Positions 20,532 to 33,928 of a DNA stretch of 64,000 nt are shown piece after piece. This stretch comes from Acanthosoma haemorrhoidale (Eukaryota; Arthropoda; Insecta; Hemiptera; Acanthosomatidae). Each line of letters begins with the position of its first letter. Position 1 is the stretch's first letter. Below the pieces are notes generated by a model. The model was given only the letters and a program-made list of their open reading frames with translations, searched no databases and was not told the origin of the DNA. The stretch is taken from NCBI GenBank assembly GCA_930367205.1, contig OV884015.1, positions 80,801,341 to 80,865,340 of the forward strand. The letters are read 5' to 3'. Both the position numbers and the translations under genes were made by a program.

Positions 20532-22399
20532 ATTTATTTGAATATAGATTTTATCATTCTATAGAAAAAACCACTAAGCTCATCCATCTTAAATTAAGGA
20601 AAAATATGTTTGAGTTTGGATTTTAGAGTTCGGCTGCAAGACCGAAACAGACAAGACGAGGTCCCTATAGATAACTTACATGGAAGAGGCATCCCTAGTC
20701 TTGCCTACTGAATAAATATCACCATTGAGCCGAAATCAGGGCTTTGTCCGTAGCAAGGAGGCAAGAATCGCCGATGAGCAAGGAAGATAGCAATGTCCCG
20801 TTAAATTTTCATCCGTCAATCAATCTTGGCCCGGATCAGAGTCGCGATTGAAGGGCTGGTTAATATGTGAACATCGTGACTCTTCCGAAAGGGGTGGGGG
20901 GTGAGTCTTGCTCATACAAAGGACATAATTCAGTCCCCGGCACAAAAGCACCTCTCAAATATTAATCCCACTCCCTGTTTCTGAAAATCCTTGGTAGAAA
21001 AGAATTCTATAGGGTTGATTTATATCAGCAGGACCCACATTGAATAAACATCGGCTTATAGTGAAAGCATTCAATGAAATGAGATCGGCAAGTCAATTAA
21101 AGCTGTCTTTGATAAAGTGAGATTCATTGCTTACACAAGTACAAGAGGTCGTGGAAATTGTTTTCGCCATCTTTAAACATAGCAGATCTCAAAAAAAAAA
21201 TGTACATACTGATTAGTTATGGTTAAAACACATCAAAGTTGGGCAAGTACATAAACATAAATTGTAAAAGTAAATAAGCACAAAAGGAAACTTTATCAGT
21301 GAAATAAAAACTACACATTCAAGCCTAGACCCAGAATTAAGCCTCAGTCCAAAACGAACGAACAGATCATTATGGCGAACGAAACAGTGGTAACTTTAGC
21401 GCAAAAGTCTTAGACTTAAATTCGTTCATAATCTGTTCATTATAGACCGGAACACTTCAAGGGACGGAGCAAAGACGACCCTAGGGGAGTGTCCTTAACT
21501 AAAATACGTTCATCTGCGACTCATCCGCCCATTTCGTCTGTCTACATGGCCCATAGAACATAGGATGTTCCAGGTTTTATGCCCCATGACATGATCAGAT
21601 CTTCAAGTTCCTTTAATTTATGACTAACACACTATTGGGCAAACGTCCTCAGTTAAGTCGGGTATGAGCCATACAAATCCACTACAAACACGTTCATGTA
21701 TTGTGTACTGAACCTTGTTTACTTGTCAGCACTACTCCCACTGAAACACTAGGGTCACTTAAACCAAAACTAAATGTGATTTTTTTTTTTTTTATTAATA
21801 ATACGTTTTAAGAAGAGTAAAAAAATATCTGAATAACTGGTATGTAATGAAAACTGTAGCATGATCATCCCATTCATTATCTTAATATAAATATCACAAA
21901 CATAATCGTGAATAATTCTGCAATAATAATAACGCTATTATTTTGTTAATTTCTTTTCACGTAATAATCCATTTTAATTTTAGACAGTATGTCGAATCTT
22001 TGGTGTTATATAAGTATAAAAACATCATATTATTTATTATAATCGTCGTTTAGTCCAGTCCCGACTAAAAGTAGGCGTGCACAAGGCCTTGTGCTCTACC
22101 GATAGCTACACTGCTTCGCTTCTTCCTTTTTTTGATTTTTCCACTGAAGAGGACAAATTCTCGTTAATTTTGACGTTGATAAAAAGGTTGTCGAGTCTTT
22201 CGCTCTGCTACCTTGCCATTTTTCTTTAATTTTATGATTTTCTAGTATTTTTTCACGGGGTAGTTCCGAAATTTTACGCATCTTGCAGTCACTTAACCAT
22301 CTCGCTTTCCTGCTCCTTCTTCGTTGATTTTTATATCGCAATTGAAAGACCCTTCATGTCTGCACTGATATGACTTATTACCGATGGTCCCAACACAAC
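20532..22399. other. No gene recognised
   Basis: Mixed-composition DNA. The 22096-22341 minus-strand frame is lysine/arginine-rich and lies just downstream of the RNase H motif of the LINE relic. It might be a frame-shifted tail of it, but no motif supports that. Confidence 0.45.
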
Positions 22400-23830
22400 T
22401 CTGTTCTGTTCAGCCCTCTGACAAAGCAAGCAGGGCACTAAGGGAGTCTGTAATTATGAGACAATCACTTTAGCTAGTGCTTTCAATAAAGCGCATTCCT
22501 CCACTTTGAATACTCAACAATCAATATAATGCGTTAACATCTTGGAAGTACTTAATCCCCATTGCATAGACGTATTCCAACATTATGAACTATTTTTAGT
22601 AATTCTCAAAGAATATGTAAAAAAAACGTAAATAATATTTTTAGGTATCTATCAAAAATTGTGAATTCCGTCTTACATTGAAAAATTTACTATTACTATA
22701 GGGTCTAATAGCGATCTAGTTTTCTTCTCACCTGTGATTTGAAAACTTTAGCAATACTTTGCGATATGTGTTTGACGATCAAATTTGCATTTCTTTAGTG
22801 AATGATGCCCATATTGAGCGCTTGTCATTTAGCGTTAAACCTAAAAACTTAACTTCATGGTCTCGTGAAATAATTCTTCCATTCATCATGTATTTCTTTA
22901 CATCCCCTTACATGCTGCATTAGTAAACGCATATAGTTTAAATTTCAGAAACTCTAAAACCTTGTCTTATCATAAAACTCTCATAAATTTTTCAAAACTT
23001 GAATTTATTTTTATAAAATTAAGGTCGTAACAAGTCATCTGCATACAAACATAACTTAGCAGGATGTTTAGCTCCATTAACTATGTCGCCAATAGTAATC
23101 AGAAAAAGCCTAGCATGGAAATCATGTGGCACACAATTCTTTTGACTGGACCCTCTTGAAAGATTACTTACCTGCGTAACTTGTGTCTTGTCTCTAAGAA
23201 ACGAAGGGTGAATTCGGTCACTATACCCATAATTCCTTTCTCTACTAGGTACCAGTTTTCTAAGAATACAATCAAATGACAACCAGGATGTGATAACTAA
23301 GAAGATGTACGAGTAACGAGTGAAGAGTAGTCGAAAGAGTTTGGTCAATAAACTTGAGAGAATAATTTCAATTATAACCTTTTGTGAATAAATTTCTGAT
23401 TTCAAGTACTTTTTACCAATCTGAAATTCACAACGATTTCCGAAACTTGGAACATGGAATGAACATGCACGGAGTAAAAAAATAGGCCAAAAGTTCTGTA
23501 AAATATGTTGAATCATTTTTTCAAGGGAATGTGATACTGATTGTCCATAGAGCAAAGAACATTTCCAAAGCCCAAATGCTACAAAATATACCTGAAAGGT
23601 AGTTTCAAAAACACTTAAGGAATTTTATCCATGTTCATATTGAAGGAGCCTTAGGTATAATTTGAGTTCACTTAATGCTATAGGTCGATTGTATCCTTCG
23701 TCATCTGATTCCATTCTTATTTCTTTACATCCAAAGATACTTACGTAAGACAGTAAATTTTCTCGAGGTTCTCTAAGGCTTCTGCGATTTAATACAACTT
23801 GAAAAATACGACTACATTGCAATGAGAAGA
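22400..23830 (-). pseudogene. RT/RNase H LINE relic (I-type or related)
   Basis: A heavily decayed non-LTR retrotransposon ORF2 on the minus strand. In order: YNRPIALSELKLYLRLL (about 23690), the pre-palm ELK-type block; a long open stretch (23555-23019) with SFLRDKTQVTQV, a decayed 'GVPQGS' block, FLITIGDIVNGA and catalytic YADD near 23040; then EVKFLGLTLNDK-like sequence (about 22840), GIRLCNGD (about 22560) and IITDSLSALLALSEG (about 22413-22464). The last is the DS-containing RNase H motif. RNase H after RT separates it from the Jockey families here and points to an I-like clade. Many frameshifts and stops are present, so it is old. Endonuclease and termini were not found. Confidence 0.65.
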
Positions 23831-25211
23831 TATATTTTCCTCTGCGACTTATATTTGAATCATGATTTCAATACATTATAAAGTTAAGAGCTCTATTTGA
23901 AGGTACTCGTTAAGAAAATAAGGAAAACTCCCAGATTTGCATCATTATAAACTCACCGTTTTCTTCTTTTCGCATGAATCTCTTTTCATTATCATATTTA
24001 AATGAGTTCGGAGAAGAGTGACAATATTCAACTTTTATACTAAATATTTACTCGCCCATCTATTTAAGCGATATGAAAGAATAATTCAATCGTTTAGATT
24101 CATTTTCACCGACTGTTTTAATTTCATTCTAATTAGGCCTTCTTTGTATCTATAATTTACCTAGAATGTTTGTAGCATTTATGGAATCTATTTATTCCAT
24201 TATAAGCGGTTTTTTATCAATGAAAAGAGAATAATTATTATTTTAAATAAGAATTATTATTTCCTTAGTAGACTACACAGCGTGAGGCAGTAGACTGGGC
24301 CCGTTGTGATGTGGTTCACGACCGTTTAAGCGAATCATTTTTTTCTGGGAGGGGGATATAATTTAATTATCATTCATTATTCATTATTCATGATATTCAT
24401 TATCTGATGCATATTGTAGACAAATATTTGTTTTTAATTTGCAATAAATCTCTCTCTCTCTTTCTCTCTAGTATAAATGTTGCACAAAACAACGATCCTT
24501 TACTAGTACCCAATCTGACAGGCAAAAAGCCATCTTTTTCGATGTGTCTGTCATGCCCGTGTTTGTTTCCATAAAAAAATTTTTGCTTTCGATATAAGGT
24601 AGGAAGCGATCAAAGGTGATGGATCTGTGGGATAAGAAATAGACCTGTTGATGGGAGGGATCCACTGCTATAGGGGAGGACTCTATATGTGTTATAGAGT
24701 TTTAGCCTGAATAGTCTGCTATTTCAAGGTACTTGAAGAGTCGTTTTCTATGTATGAAGAATATCTATTCAAATTTCAAATAGCTGCGCGAAAGGATTGC
24801 GTTTCTCAGGGTCCCAAAAATGAATGAAGGATGCAATTCTTGAAATGTTTTAGTGTTTCTTCCAGAATAGGGGAAGTAAGCAAAGGGACTTGTTAGTGAC
24901 AAGTACAACTGGTCGGGGTTATAGGAGCATTTTCTATCAACGGTGCTGTTGGTTAACTAATTTAACTGGAAGGATGAGGTATTATTATCATCCCGAATTT
25001 CAGACCATCAGCCCACAATGAAACATTTTATCCTCACCAGAATATTTAATAGAATTGACCTGAATATTTGAAAATTTTGTAACTTACAATAGGGCTTCTG
25101 AATCACTTACATAAAAAACTAAATTAAGAGTATAAATATTACTGCCTAAACCCCATGATATTATCAAGGCAAGAAAAAGGCACGGGCAGGAATGAAAAAC
25201 CGTTATCTCAC
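23831..25211. other. No gene recognised; (CT)n tract
   Basis: A+T-rich, with a short CT microsatellite at about 24450-24472 and CATTATT repeats at 24371-24395. The 24468-24665 minus-strand frame has no motif. Confidence 0.5.
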
Positions 25212-25287
25212 CCAGTGCGTTTTTGTCCCTTGTTAATGAACTTCCTCTGAGGTTGGCAGCTGGGGACCCAGCTGCACCTGATGTCAT
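25212..25287 (-). CDS. Candidate internal exon (unidentified gene)
   Basis: On the minus strand ...ggcCAG precedes ATGACATCAGGTGCAGC; the segment is open for 25 codons and ends at a strong donor CTGG|GTGAGAT. The peptide begins MTSGAAGSPAANLRGSS, small-residue-rich and unlike the A+T-driven translations around it. The acceptor lacks a good pyrimidine tract. Acceptor phase 0 matches the donor of 37754-37978, and donor phase 1 matches the acceptor of 20311-20428. No homologue is recognised. Confidence 0.25.
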
Positions 25288-27387
25288 CTGGCCTTGTCCA
25301 GACTTATTATATTACTGTCAAAAACACTTGGAAAAAATAAATATACCTCTTTGAGCACCATCTTCCCTTATCAAATATTTAGTTAGATTTTTAAAAAAAT
25401 GACTCTTCAGCGCAATGTTCAACAAGATTTGTGAACCTCGCGATATATTATGTTCTTAAAGACTTAGTCAGATTCACCCAACTCGGTTTGCTGACATTAC
25501 AGCGTTTCATGAAAAATTTTAAACGTTCAAACAGCTAAGATTTTAATCTAATTACCCCGATGAAAATCGATGCCGAGAAAAAGCATTTTTATGAGAAATG
25601 TGTGGACTTTTCCTAAGAAACGTCCTACAGTAGCCATAGAATGAAGCAACAGAATATTCGATGTATTTGCACAATTTCAAAAGAAAACAAAAAAATATTA
25701 AGCTGTATTATTTTACAAATTTTGAGTCTCAAATTTAATTTACCCGGTAGAAATCCCTACAAAAAGTGAGACTTGAGGCTTTCCCTCACAGCTCAAATGT
25801 TCGGTTTTTTAATCAGATAATGATCTTTAAATGCCGAATAAAATTATTCTATTATTTTCAATTGATAAAATCGTTTTACTTATGATTTTATGAGCTAACC
25901 TCAATTATATTTAACATTAAAATTCGAAGTAAGTTTGGAAAAAACATAGTTTAGATTGAGTAAAGTAAGGTATCATTATATAATCAAATATATATTGCAC
26001 ATTAAAATTGTGATAACATAAAAGCGAAGAATCGTCAGCACATTTTGGGCACGTATAGTTCGTGTGTGAGGGGTAAATAGGTATATAACATTTTCCTCAA
26101 ACTTCCTTCATTTTTTTATTTTCATTTTGTGGGCAGAATGCCCAGAAATCTTCTTTATTTTCGGAAAACACCAAATCCATCAATTTTTTTGGCGCTCATT
26201 CTTAGTTCAAATGGAAGAGTTAGTATCGCAAAACTTATACGACTAATTAGGAAAAAGTCTGATAAAAAACAGTAAAATTATAAACATAACAAACAAAAAA
26301 AACATGAAAATCAAATTGCGGAACTTACAAAAACGTGAACAGTCACGATGAGAGAATCGCTCACAGTATGGACTTCGTGCGAGGACTTAGGTCAGTAACC
26401 ATGTAAAGAAATAATGTAAGCACATCCAAACGGAAGCCTGATACCCCTTAATCCCGCTTCTGAATTATCTGTTCTTCAAACGTGTGAGAACATCTCCGGG
26501 TTAAGGATATCGTGGATAACAATATAAAATTTATATTTTATTTTGTTTCCTTTTATTAACCATGCAGATATTATGATGTAATAAAGACTATTGTAGAAAT
26601 GCTTGAAGAGAAAGGATCTTCATCCCATTAAGAGATCTATAGTATGGATTCTGACGACTCAACTTGGTTTTCTGATAATGTGGTGTTCCAGGCATGGCGC
26701 AAGTCCAGAATGAAAGGGGCACAATTCAAAAAGTGCTGTTTGTAGGAAACCGCGTTTAAAGTTTCCTTAATATTATCGCGGCTATTTCGGAAGGTTTTAT
26801 TTTTTCAGTTTTACGAGGTAACCAATATCAGTAAAATTACAAGTTACAATTAAAGCTACGATGTAAAATTTGATTTATTTGTCCCGCGAATCCTACAAAG
26901 CTAATAACTCACAAAAGGTCTTTTTTGAGTTTAGCCAAACTAAAATAATGTGCTACATATCGCACATCTAGACTATAAAGAGCACAGCTCTGAAAATGCC
27001 TTTTTGGAGTTAGCATCTAAAATCATTTTATTTTTTGTGCCAAATCACGCGTCAGAATTCCAGCAATGTAGAAGAGTAGAATTAATGCCTGGGCTGTTTT
27101 TCAAAAAGGGTTTGATTTGTTGTTAGTCGATAATTGCTGTTGTGTCATTGCCAGTTTTGGAAGTATTGTATCTCTGCTGGCTTACATATGTCAGCAATGC
27201 ATCTACTAAAGTGATGATAAATTAAAAACCATTTCTTCAATGCATTTTAACGCTTTATCAGAAAACAACGGTTGTTGAAAATTAGCCTTGCAGGTCCACG
27301 CAGTCACTGTCCGAAGTTTCATATGCAATAATGTATTTTTTGTAATTACTGCATGTACTATTTTATAATTAAAAATTTTAATATTTC
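25288..27387. other. No gene recognised
   Basis: A+T-rich, with stops in all frames. Nothing repeated elsewhere in the window was noticed. Confidence 0.5.
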
Positions 27388-28005
27388 TGTCGGGTTGTCA
27401 CTAGGAGGTGACAAGTGCGGATTGTTCGAGTTAATAACATATCTGACTCCATGTATGATATGTATGTGCCCCGACAATGCACTATGTTCAAGAGAACAGG
27501 TACAGAGGTTTCATAAAGAATAAGGCCAGTTCGAGTGGGGGCCCGGCAGCGTAACAGGTACAAGTCGTCAGAGGGTCTGCAAAGATACTGAAAGACAGGG
27601 TGACAGACTCAGAGGCGATGAGGAGAGAGTGGATTTCAGGGTCAGAAGCCCCGGTTTAAATACAGTTCCTGCTTGGGGGGGGGGGAGGGCCTTGGCCGGC
27701 GTGAGAACATGCGACTGTTGACCGATTACGTGACCCCTCGACCCCTAAAGGACTGTTTATGGCATGCCAGGTGGTACCCTTGCAGGTTTATGACCACCGG
27801 GTGGTGGCCCTTGGTCTAAAAAGGTCTGTTTATGATGGCCAGGTGGCTCACCCTCTCAGGTTTATTGCTGACGGCCGTCGACCCTCTTGTGGCTTATTTA
27901 TGACTGCCGGTCCCGCGTTTATTGCTAAAAACTTTTACCATGATTTACATTATATATGCACCAGAGTATAGGGTGATTTAACTTATGTAGTTAGTGGTTG
28001 CTACA
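27388..28005 (-). mobile_element. Solo LTR (family C), 618 bp
   Basis: Ends are TGT...ACA: on the plus strand it starts TGTCGGGTTGTCACTAGG and ends GTGGTTGCTACA. It is flanked by a perfect 5-bp duplication ATTTC (27383-27387 and 28006-28010). Transcriptional sense is minus: TATTTAAA (27662-27655) is the likely TATA box. It shares termini and internal blocks (gacaatgcactatgtt; tagagtatagggtgattta) with 48426-49254 but lacks about 200 bp of R/U5 found there. A G10 run lies at about 27675. A single LTR with an intact duplication implies loss of the internal region by LTR recombination. Ty3/gypsy and BEL/Pao both fit. Confidence 0.85.
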
Positions 28006-31000
28006 ATTTCAAAAGTGGATTAAATCTAAAATATATAATTTACGGTGGAATGCTTCAGAAATCTACATACTTTAGATTAAAAAAAATTCATTTTTTTTAT
28101 ATGGATTAGTTGCAACTGATATACGTTTAAAACAATACCGACATGTTCGTGCAAAATGGGTAGACTAGGTAGTTAATTATTTTTTTTCCCCCGGGAGTTC
28201 ACCATTTGAAGAATTTTCTGTTTATTATATTTTTTTTTGTAAGTTATATACGTGTACTTAATGATAGCACAATTAATATTTAAACGATGCTTTATTCAAC
28301 CTATAATTTCGTATTTGACATCCATTTGTGCACCATGTCACAATATGTTTATACAAGTCCAGCAGATCTACCATATGAAATTTTGCGGTCTGACATATCT
28401 GATTTTGTAAATGAACCGAGGGAACTTTGTGCCGTAGGTAGAACGTAAATAACTCCGGGTCATAATAAAGCCGTGCAATAAACTTCTGGTTACAATAGGA
28501 ATGGATTTCTCCCCTTTGTCAATTCAGAACCCTCCGTCGAAACAAAAGACAGGTAGATTCGGTCTTGTGAAATGGGATTCTTCTGTAGACATCCAATCTT
28601 GTATGGGTATGTCAAGCACCTCCTCGGTTGTCACGTTTTATTGAAACAGCCCCACAGACCACATATTTCGCTACAATTCAATAGGATCTACCTTTATACC
28701 TCATCTAATATTTAAATAATGTTGGTCAAATAATTGACTGCTTAAATGTAAGGACATTAGCATATTTTGTTATTTTTGAGTTCATATCAATCAATATGCA
28801 AATCATGTTCTGTTCATTGTCACACCAGGTACTAGTCTAAAATACTTGCTTCTACAATTAATTCATATTAACTGTAGTTAATATTTTCATTTTATTAGTT
28901 AAAACATATTAAACTATTTGAAATATGCGAAAAACATATCTAAAAATTCAAGTATGAAGGAGCAATTAAAATTGAAACACCATGCTAAATTTAATGCCTT
29001 TAAAAAACAATGATTGAGTCTAAGTTAAGAACACTATGTTAAAGACGAGAAACGTTTTATTAATATAATATCGATGAAATGACAAGACCTTTTATAAAAC
29101 AAAATAATTATTGATCAAAAACATAATATCAATTGCTAAATTTTTACAAAATAAGTTCACAAACAAAAATATAAGTTCCAATTTTGCTCTATTAACTGGT
29201 TATTACTTGGCCCCATATTTGATGTTTGATGATTCCAGTGAAGTCAACAGTAGATATGCTCAGTGATAAGAGGTTTTTGCCATCGATCCCACCTTTTTTA
29301 AAGAATTCATGAATTTTCTGTCGTAATTGGCAAAACAATAAAGACCAAGCACATCGCACTATTTTATTCCATATCTACAATAAAAATATTTCTGGTAAAA
29401 GTCCACACAATTGTTATTAATGGGCATTTTGCAGCTTTGACTTGGTCAGTCACCTCGGTTCTTGTTGTTTCGAATCCGGACTAGTGGGTCTTATATATCT
29501 TATTTTTTCCGTGGAACACTCCAATGTCAGAAAACGAGTTGAGTTGTCAGAACATTTATGTCATAAAGATCCTGTCTATTGAAGCATCCCTGCAACAGCT
29601 TTCATTACATTATGTCGCTGGCTTGATGAATAAAATAAAATACAGAAATTTCATGCTGTTTTTCAGGGCAATGACCTCCTTTAATTGGTTTGTTTTTTTC
29701 TGTTAATTACAGCCGTAAAACCGAGTGGTCATCTACGCCTCTTAGTCTTGGCCTAGATCCCTTAATTGCTAATCTACGCAAAATAAAAATGAGTGATTCA
29801 TTTATGGAGATAGGACACCCATACCACATTGATTGTTTTTAGTTCCTATTATATGATATTATGTTTAATGATATTATAGGATGATTATGTGTAAATAGAC
29901 TTAATTTAGCCTCAAAGCAACGGTACAAATGGCTTTGATGCTAATAAAGTAACCAGTTTTTTTTCATCCACGCAGTGGCTCTGAAACAAACATTATCTGC
30001 ACCACACTTCTAAAAACATTAGGACACTACTCCAACTATTCATTATTTAAATAGGTTCTGTAGGTAGAGATAAAATACAGGATACCGGAAAGCAAACTGG
30101 TGTTAAAAAATAAACAAACAAGTTAGGAATGAAGCCAGAGAGCTTCCGAAGAATTAAAAAGGATTTATATAATTGTATTCAGCTACGGCAATATACTAAA
30201 TAATTAAAAAACACATTGTAATACTGTCATTTACTAATTACAGTAAATTTTAGTCATTGATAAATGTTATTATGCATAATTTGTCTTTGAATAGTGATGA
30301 ATTGAGTAAATAAACAGCCATTTTATTCATGTCACTAATTCAAATAATTATTATTCGATACGTTACGGGACAATATTATCTTTCTGAAAATAATAAAAAT
30401 TCAATTCTATAAGATTTTTAGGTGGGATGAATAACAACAGAAATATTAGTGATTTTTTTTTTACTGTATGTGCTTTTGATTTGCTAGAAAATGAGAAAAA
30501 AATTAAAAATTTTAAGAAAATATTCACAACAGCATGATTAGTATTTTTTATGGTATCAATATTTTATTTATTTTGAACGTTTTATCGTATATATTTACAA
30601 TATTAACATATTAGGCTAAGGATCATAGTCCGTCGGTCTGTGGCTACTTCAAACACTAATAATAATACTATTTATTTTACTTTAATTTCACGTGAAATAT
30701 GGGTATTTACATTTATACAGTATTGACTTCAGTAATAGTAAAAAATAATACATGATTAATGTAGTAAAGAGGAGTAAATGAATAAGACTATATCACATGA
30801 ACAATGAGATAATGACATATAATTATATTATAGATAGGTTGCACGGACATACCTTGTTAAAACTGCAATAGCACACAAATAAAATTTTTTTTTTAATCAA
30901 ATCAATTATTTAACATTTAAATAATTATCTCATACCGTATTTTGATGATTATTGGTTGTGGTTTGAAATATCCCTCATCTATATCATTATAAGACAGTGA

Positions 31001-32837
31001 AAAAAGAAATGACCGGTCATAAATTTTAGCACAGCTCAGGTGTAATCCAATTCTCCTTGGTCTAGTTCAATTCGATACATGCCAAACCAGCAATTACAGT
31101 AAAAACTTCGTAGTCTCAACTAAAAGTCTATCGCTCTGACGTTTGATTTTTTTTTTGATATCTGAGGTGAGCTAAAATACTGAACATTGACTAGGCGGTG
31201 GTGGTGGCGGGGAGGGGGCAAGGATAGCAAATTACAATCACAATTTTACAAAAAGTGTAAAATACCCTATTAAATTGATAGATAAAAACTGTATTTATCT
31301 TACGTATTCTTTGAGAATTAAATATTTTATTCACATGTGGTGAAGACCATTTAATATAATATAGTGTATGCCTTCTACATAGTTTACAAACATTGTTTAA
31401 TAGTAGGAAAATACTACTAAAAACAAAAAAAAATACTCAATCACAAGATGCACGCAAATATAAGTGAAAAAAAACAACCATCTTTATAAATTAAATAAGT
31501 ATGCTTACAAAATCTAAATTTACAATTCTTTAAGAAACACATTCAAACTATGATAGAATACTTGCGATTATTGGATCGCCGACATTCAACATTCAGTCTC
31601 AGGCTTTACTCAGCAACAATCCTCAACAAAGTTGGTTTAAGTTAGATTGTAAAAAATAAAAGTAAACATACCCCTCAATTCCATTCGACAGCTGCTTAAC
31701 AATACGAAAAGCCGTTGTGTATTTTAAAGATTTAGCAGTCAAGTCTAACACCCCTACTGTTCGTTCTATCTGCATTGTTTTAATCCACCACTGGTTTTAA
31801 TATTTAATATTATTGACCATTGTATAAACTGGTTTTTAATTGACTCACAAAGCAAGTTTGCTCTGTTCCTTTTTTCGTGGGATGGAGGATAGATTAATTT
31901 GTATAATTTTCTCAGTTTCGAAAAAGATTGAAAGAAGTGACTAGGAATAAAACCTGTTATTTTTGTGTAAAACATGTTACTTGTTATTTTTGTCTTCCAC
32001 TACCGTGGCTTGGAATCCAAAACTGTGTGAGCTTTAACTTCTATACCTCCATGTTTACTATCTCAACTTACGTTCCATAGAACCTCTCGGCAATGTATCG
32101 TTCAGAACGGAATTATTACTGACCTGCTTTCCTGTGTATCTGAATCCTGAGCAGTCTTGCGTTCTCCTGAAAATGTAAAAGTGAGCCAGATGCTATATCT
32201 TTCTTTATATATAACGTAGATATATTTCCTGAAAACAGGGGAGAAACGCCCTATAATTGTCCTCTCGGTCCACCATCTCAGACAGTTCAGATTCTTAAAT
32301 GCTCCAGAGTTCAGCTGTTCGTGCGAGTGCTCTGTTCCAGGGCAGAGCAGGTGAGCACAACTTGTTTTGCAGTGTTTTTGTCTTCACAGTCAGGGCGAGC
32401 TATCTGCTATAATGGTACATAGGAAGTCACGAATCTGCCAGTACCTGTTTTCTCCAGTAATCTCGAAAGATCCATGCATCTCTCTGTCTATCCCTAATCG
32501 TTGGAAAATTCCAAGCTTTTTCTTCAAGGTTTTCCTTTTTCCTTTGATGATGAAACCCATCAGGGGATCTGCTTCCCGCTCTCTTACTGTCCATGGAGTC
32601 TTTTCCAACTAGTTCTGTTGCAGTAATTGCAGCTAATACTTGGACCGTCTTATACGACACAATTATATCGCTTCTCTTTGCCCCTATAGGTGTCCTTTGC
32701 ATTTTTTTCTATTTCCTTTAAATGCCCTTTATTGATCATTCCTGATCATAACTCTGCTGTGAACAGCAAGATTTCAGGAATTATCAACACGTTACACAGC
32801 CGATTCTTTAGTCGATGATTGTGTTTGTTACTCTCTC
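28006..32837. other. No gene recognised; G-rich tract
   Basis: Very A+T-rich. A G-rich run at about 31193-31220 (ggtggtggtggcggggaggg) could form a G-quadruplex. Minus-strand frames at 31766-31975 and 32390-32702 are moderately long but show no motif I can defend; the latter follows the RT fragment at 32838 and may be its decayed continuation. Confidence 0.45.
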
Positions 32838-33100
32838 TTAAAAAGACTCAATGTAAGTAAGGGATAATCCCCAACCCTTTCTATAACATTCACGCTTGGG
32901 TGTGCGATTTTGTGACTCAGCTAAATTCTCTCTGCTGCAATGTTCAAATTGATTGGGACTTATCCTAATGGCGTGTACAATAAAAATCTTAGACTTTTTA
33001 GTGGTCATTCGAAATTTTCTCTTGTTAAACCAATCATCAACAAGGGTTACGTATTTATTCGGTGTTGTGGCCACCTCTTAATTACAAATAATTATAAAAC
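32838..33100 (-). pseudogene. Reverse transcriptase fragment, unclassified LINE
   Basis: Minus-strand open segment with LVDDWFNKRKFRMTTKKSKI, matching the block just after the RT active site in many LINEs ('V..W..KW.+..N.KKSK+'). It is followed by ISPNQFEHCS, where 'F..G' usually occurs. Upstream on the same strand a degraded DD-like stretch precedes it. The rest of the RT is absent; the LTR fragment at 33190 lies where the palm would be. Clade cannot be set from this length. Confidence 0.45.
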
Positions 33101-33189
33101 ACTCTCTTCTCGATCAGATAATATCATATCTATTATTTTTTCCATATGTTTAATAAATTAAGCTTATGACGCCAGTTGGAGAGTGGGGG

Positions 33190-33928
33190 GATAAGTATTA
33201 GGGGAGACAATCGTAGGTGGGGAGTTATCCCCACCCTACTGGCTGGCCTCCTTTATAGCATCCGCCTTAGACCAAATTAGCATAACGAATCGGACTACCA
33301 CTTGGAACATTACTCCCTCCTCTCTCTCTGCACTGGCGCCTGCTGCTCTACTCAAAACCATGGACTTTTCATTCAACTACCTCGGCACCTCTCTCTCCCC
33401 TAACCTCGCTATATTTTAGTCCAGTGTCGTCAGACCCCACACCATCCTAGTGGGAATCTCTGCCTTCGTCTCGCTAAAACTAGCATCTCCTTGGGAGAGA
33501 CCTCTCCCTCGCGAACGACAGATGCCGTGGCCCTGCAAATTTTCCTAGCAGCCACTCCCGTGGCAATCCAGTCTGCCTCTCTCCGGTTCATACTCGCCTT
33601 TGGGATCCGGACGGTTTTAGCCTACCCTAAGACACCGTGTGTGAATTCGTGGTCATTCCAAGACCACATAAACTACCTATAAACCTACCCTTTACCTCTT
33701 CTCCTGAACATAGTGCTTTGTCAGGGCACACACACCTTCTAAAGATCTTATGGAGTAAGATCAAAGTGAATTAGGCAGCCAGGGCGAAAGACCACAGGTC
33801 CGCCCCCTTAACTCTTTCTGGGCGCGCGCCTAGGTTAAGAGATTGTAGCAACCCTAGCCCGCAGCGGGCGTCTCCTCACCATTTTGGGGATACTCAGGTA
33901 TACTGAGCCCCCTAGTGACGACCCGACA
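33190..33928 (+). mobile_element. LTR copy (family C), 5' end degraded
   Basis: The plus strand carries the U3/R/U5 order seen on the minus strand of the two solo LTRs: cttttagtccagtgtcgtcaga (about 33415) onward to cctagtgacgacccgACA (33928). The 5' terminus TGTAGC... was not found, so the left boundary is approximate. An 8-bp hairpin (GGTGGGGA 33216-33223, TCCCCACC 33228-33235) lies near the left edge. An extra block at about 33790-33900 is absent from 27388-28005. A 63-codon plus-strand frame (33491-33682) is LTR sequence, not a gene. Confidence 0.65.

Noticed and set aside
31193..31220. G-rich run as a regulatory G-quadruplex
   Set aside because: Only two long G runs and otherwise GG pairs; no gene context to give it a role.
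32390..32702. Overlapping minus-strand frames rich in K/R/E
   Set aside because: No recognisable domain; could be decayed LINE sequence but I cannot defend a call.
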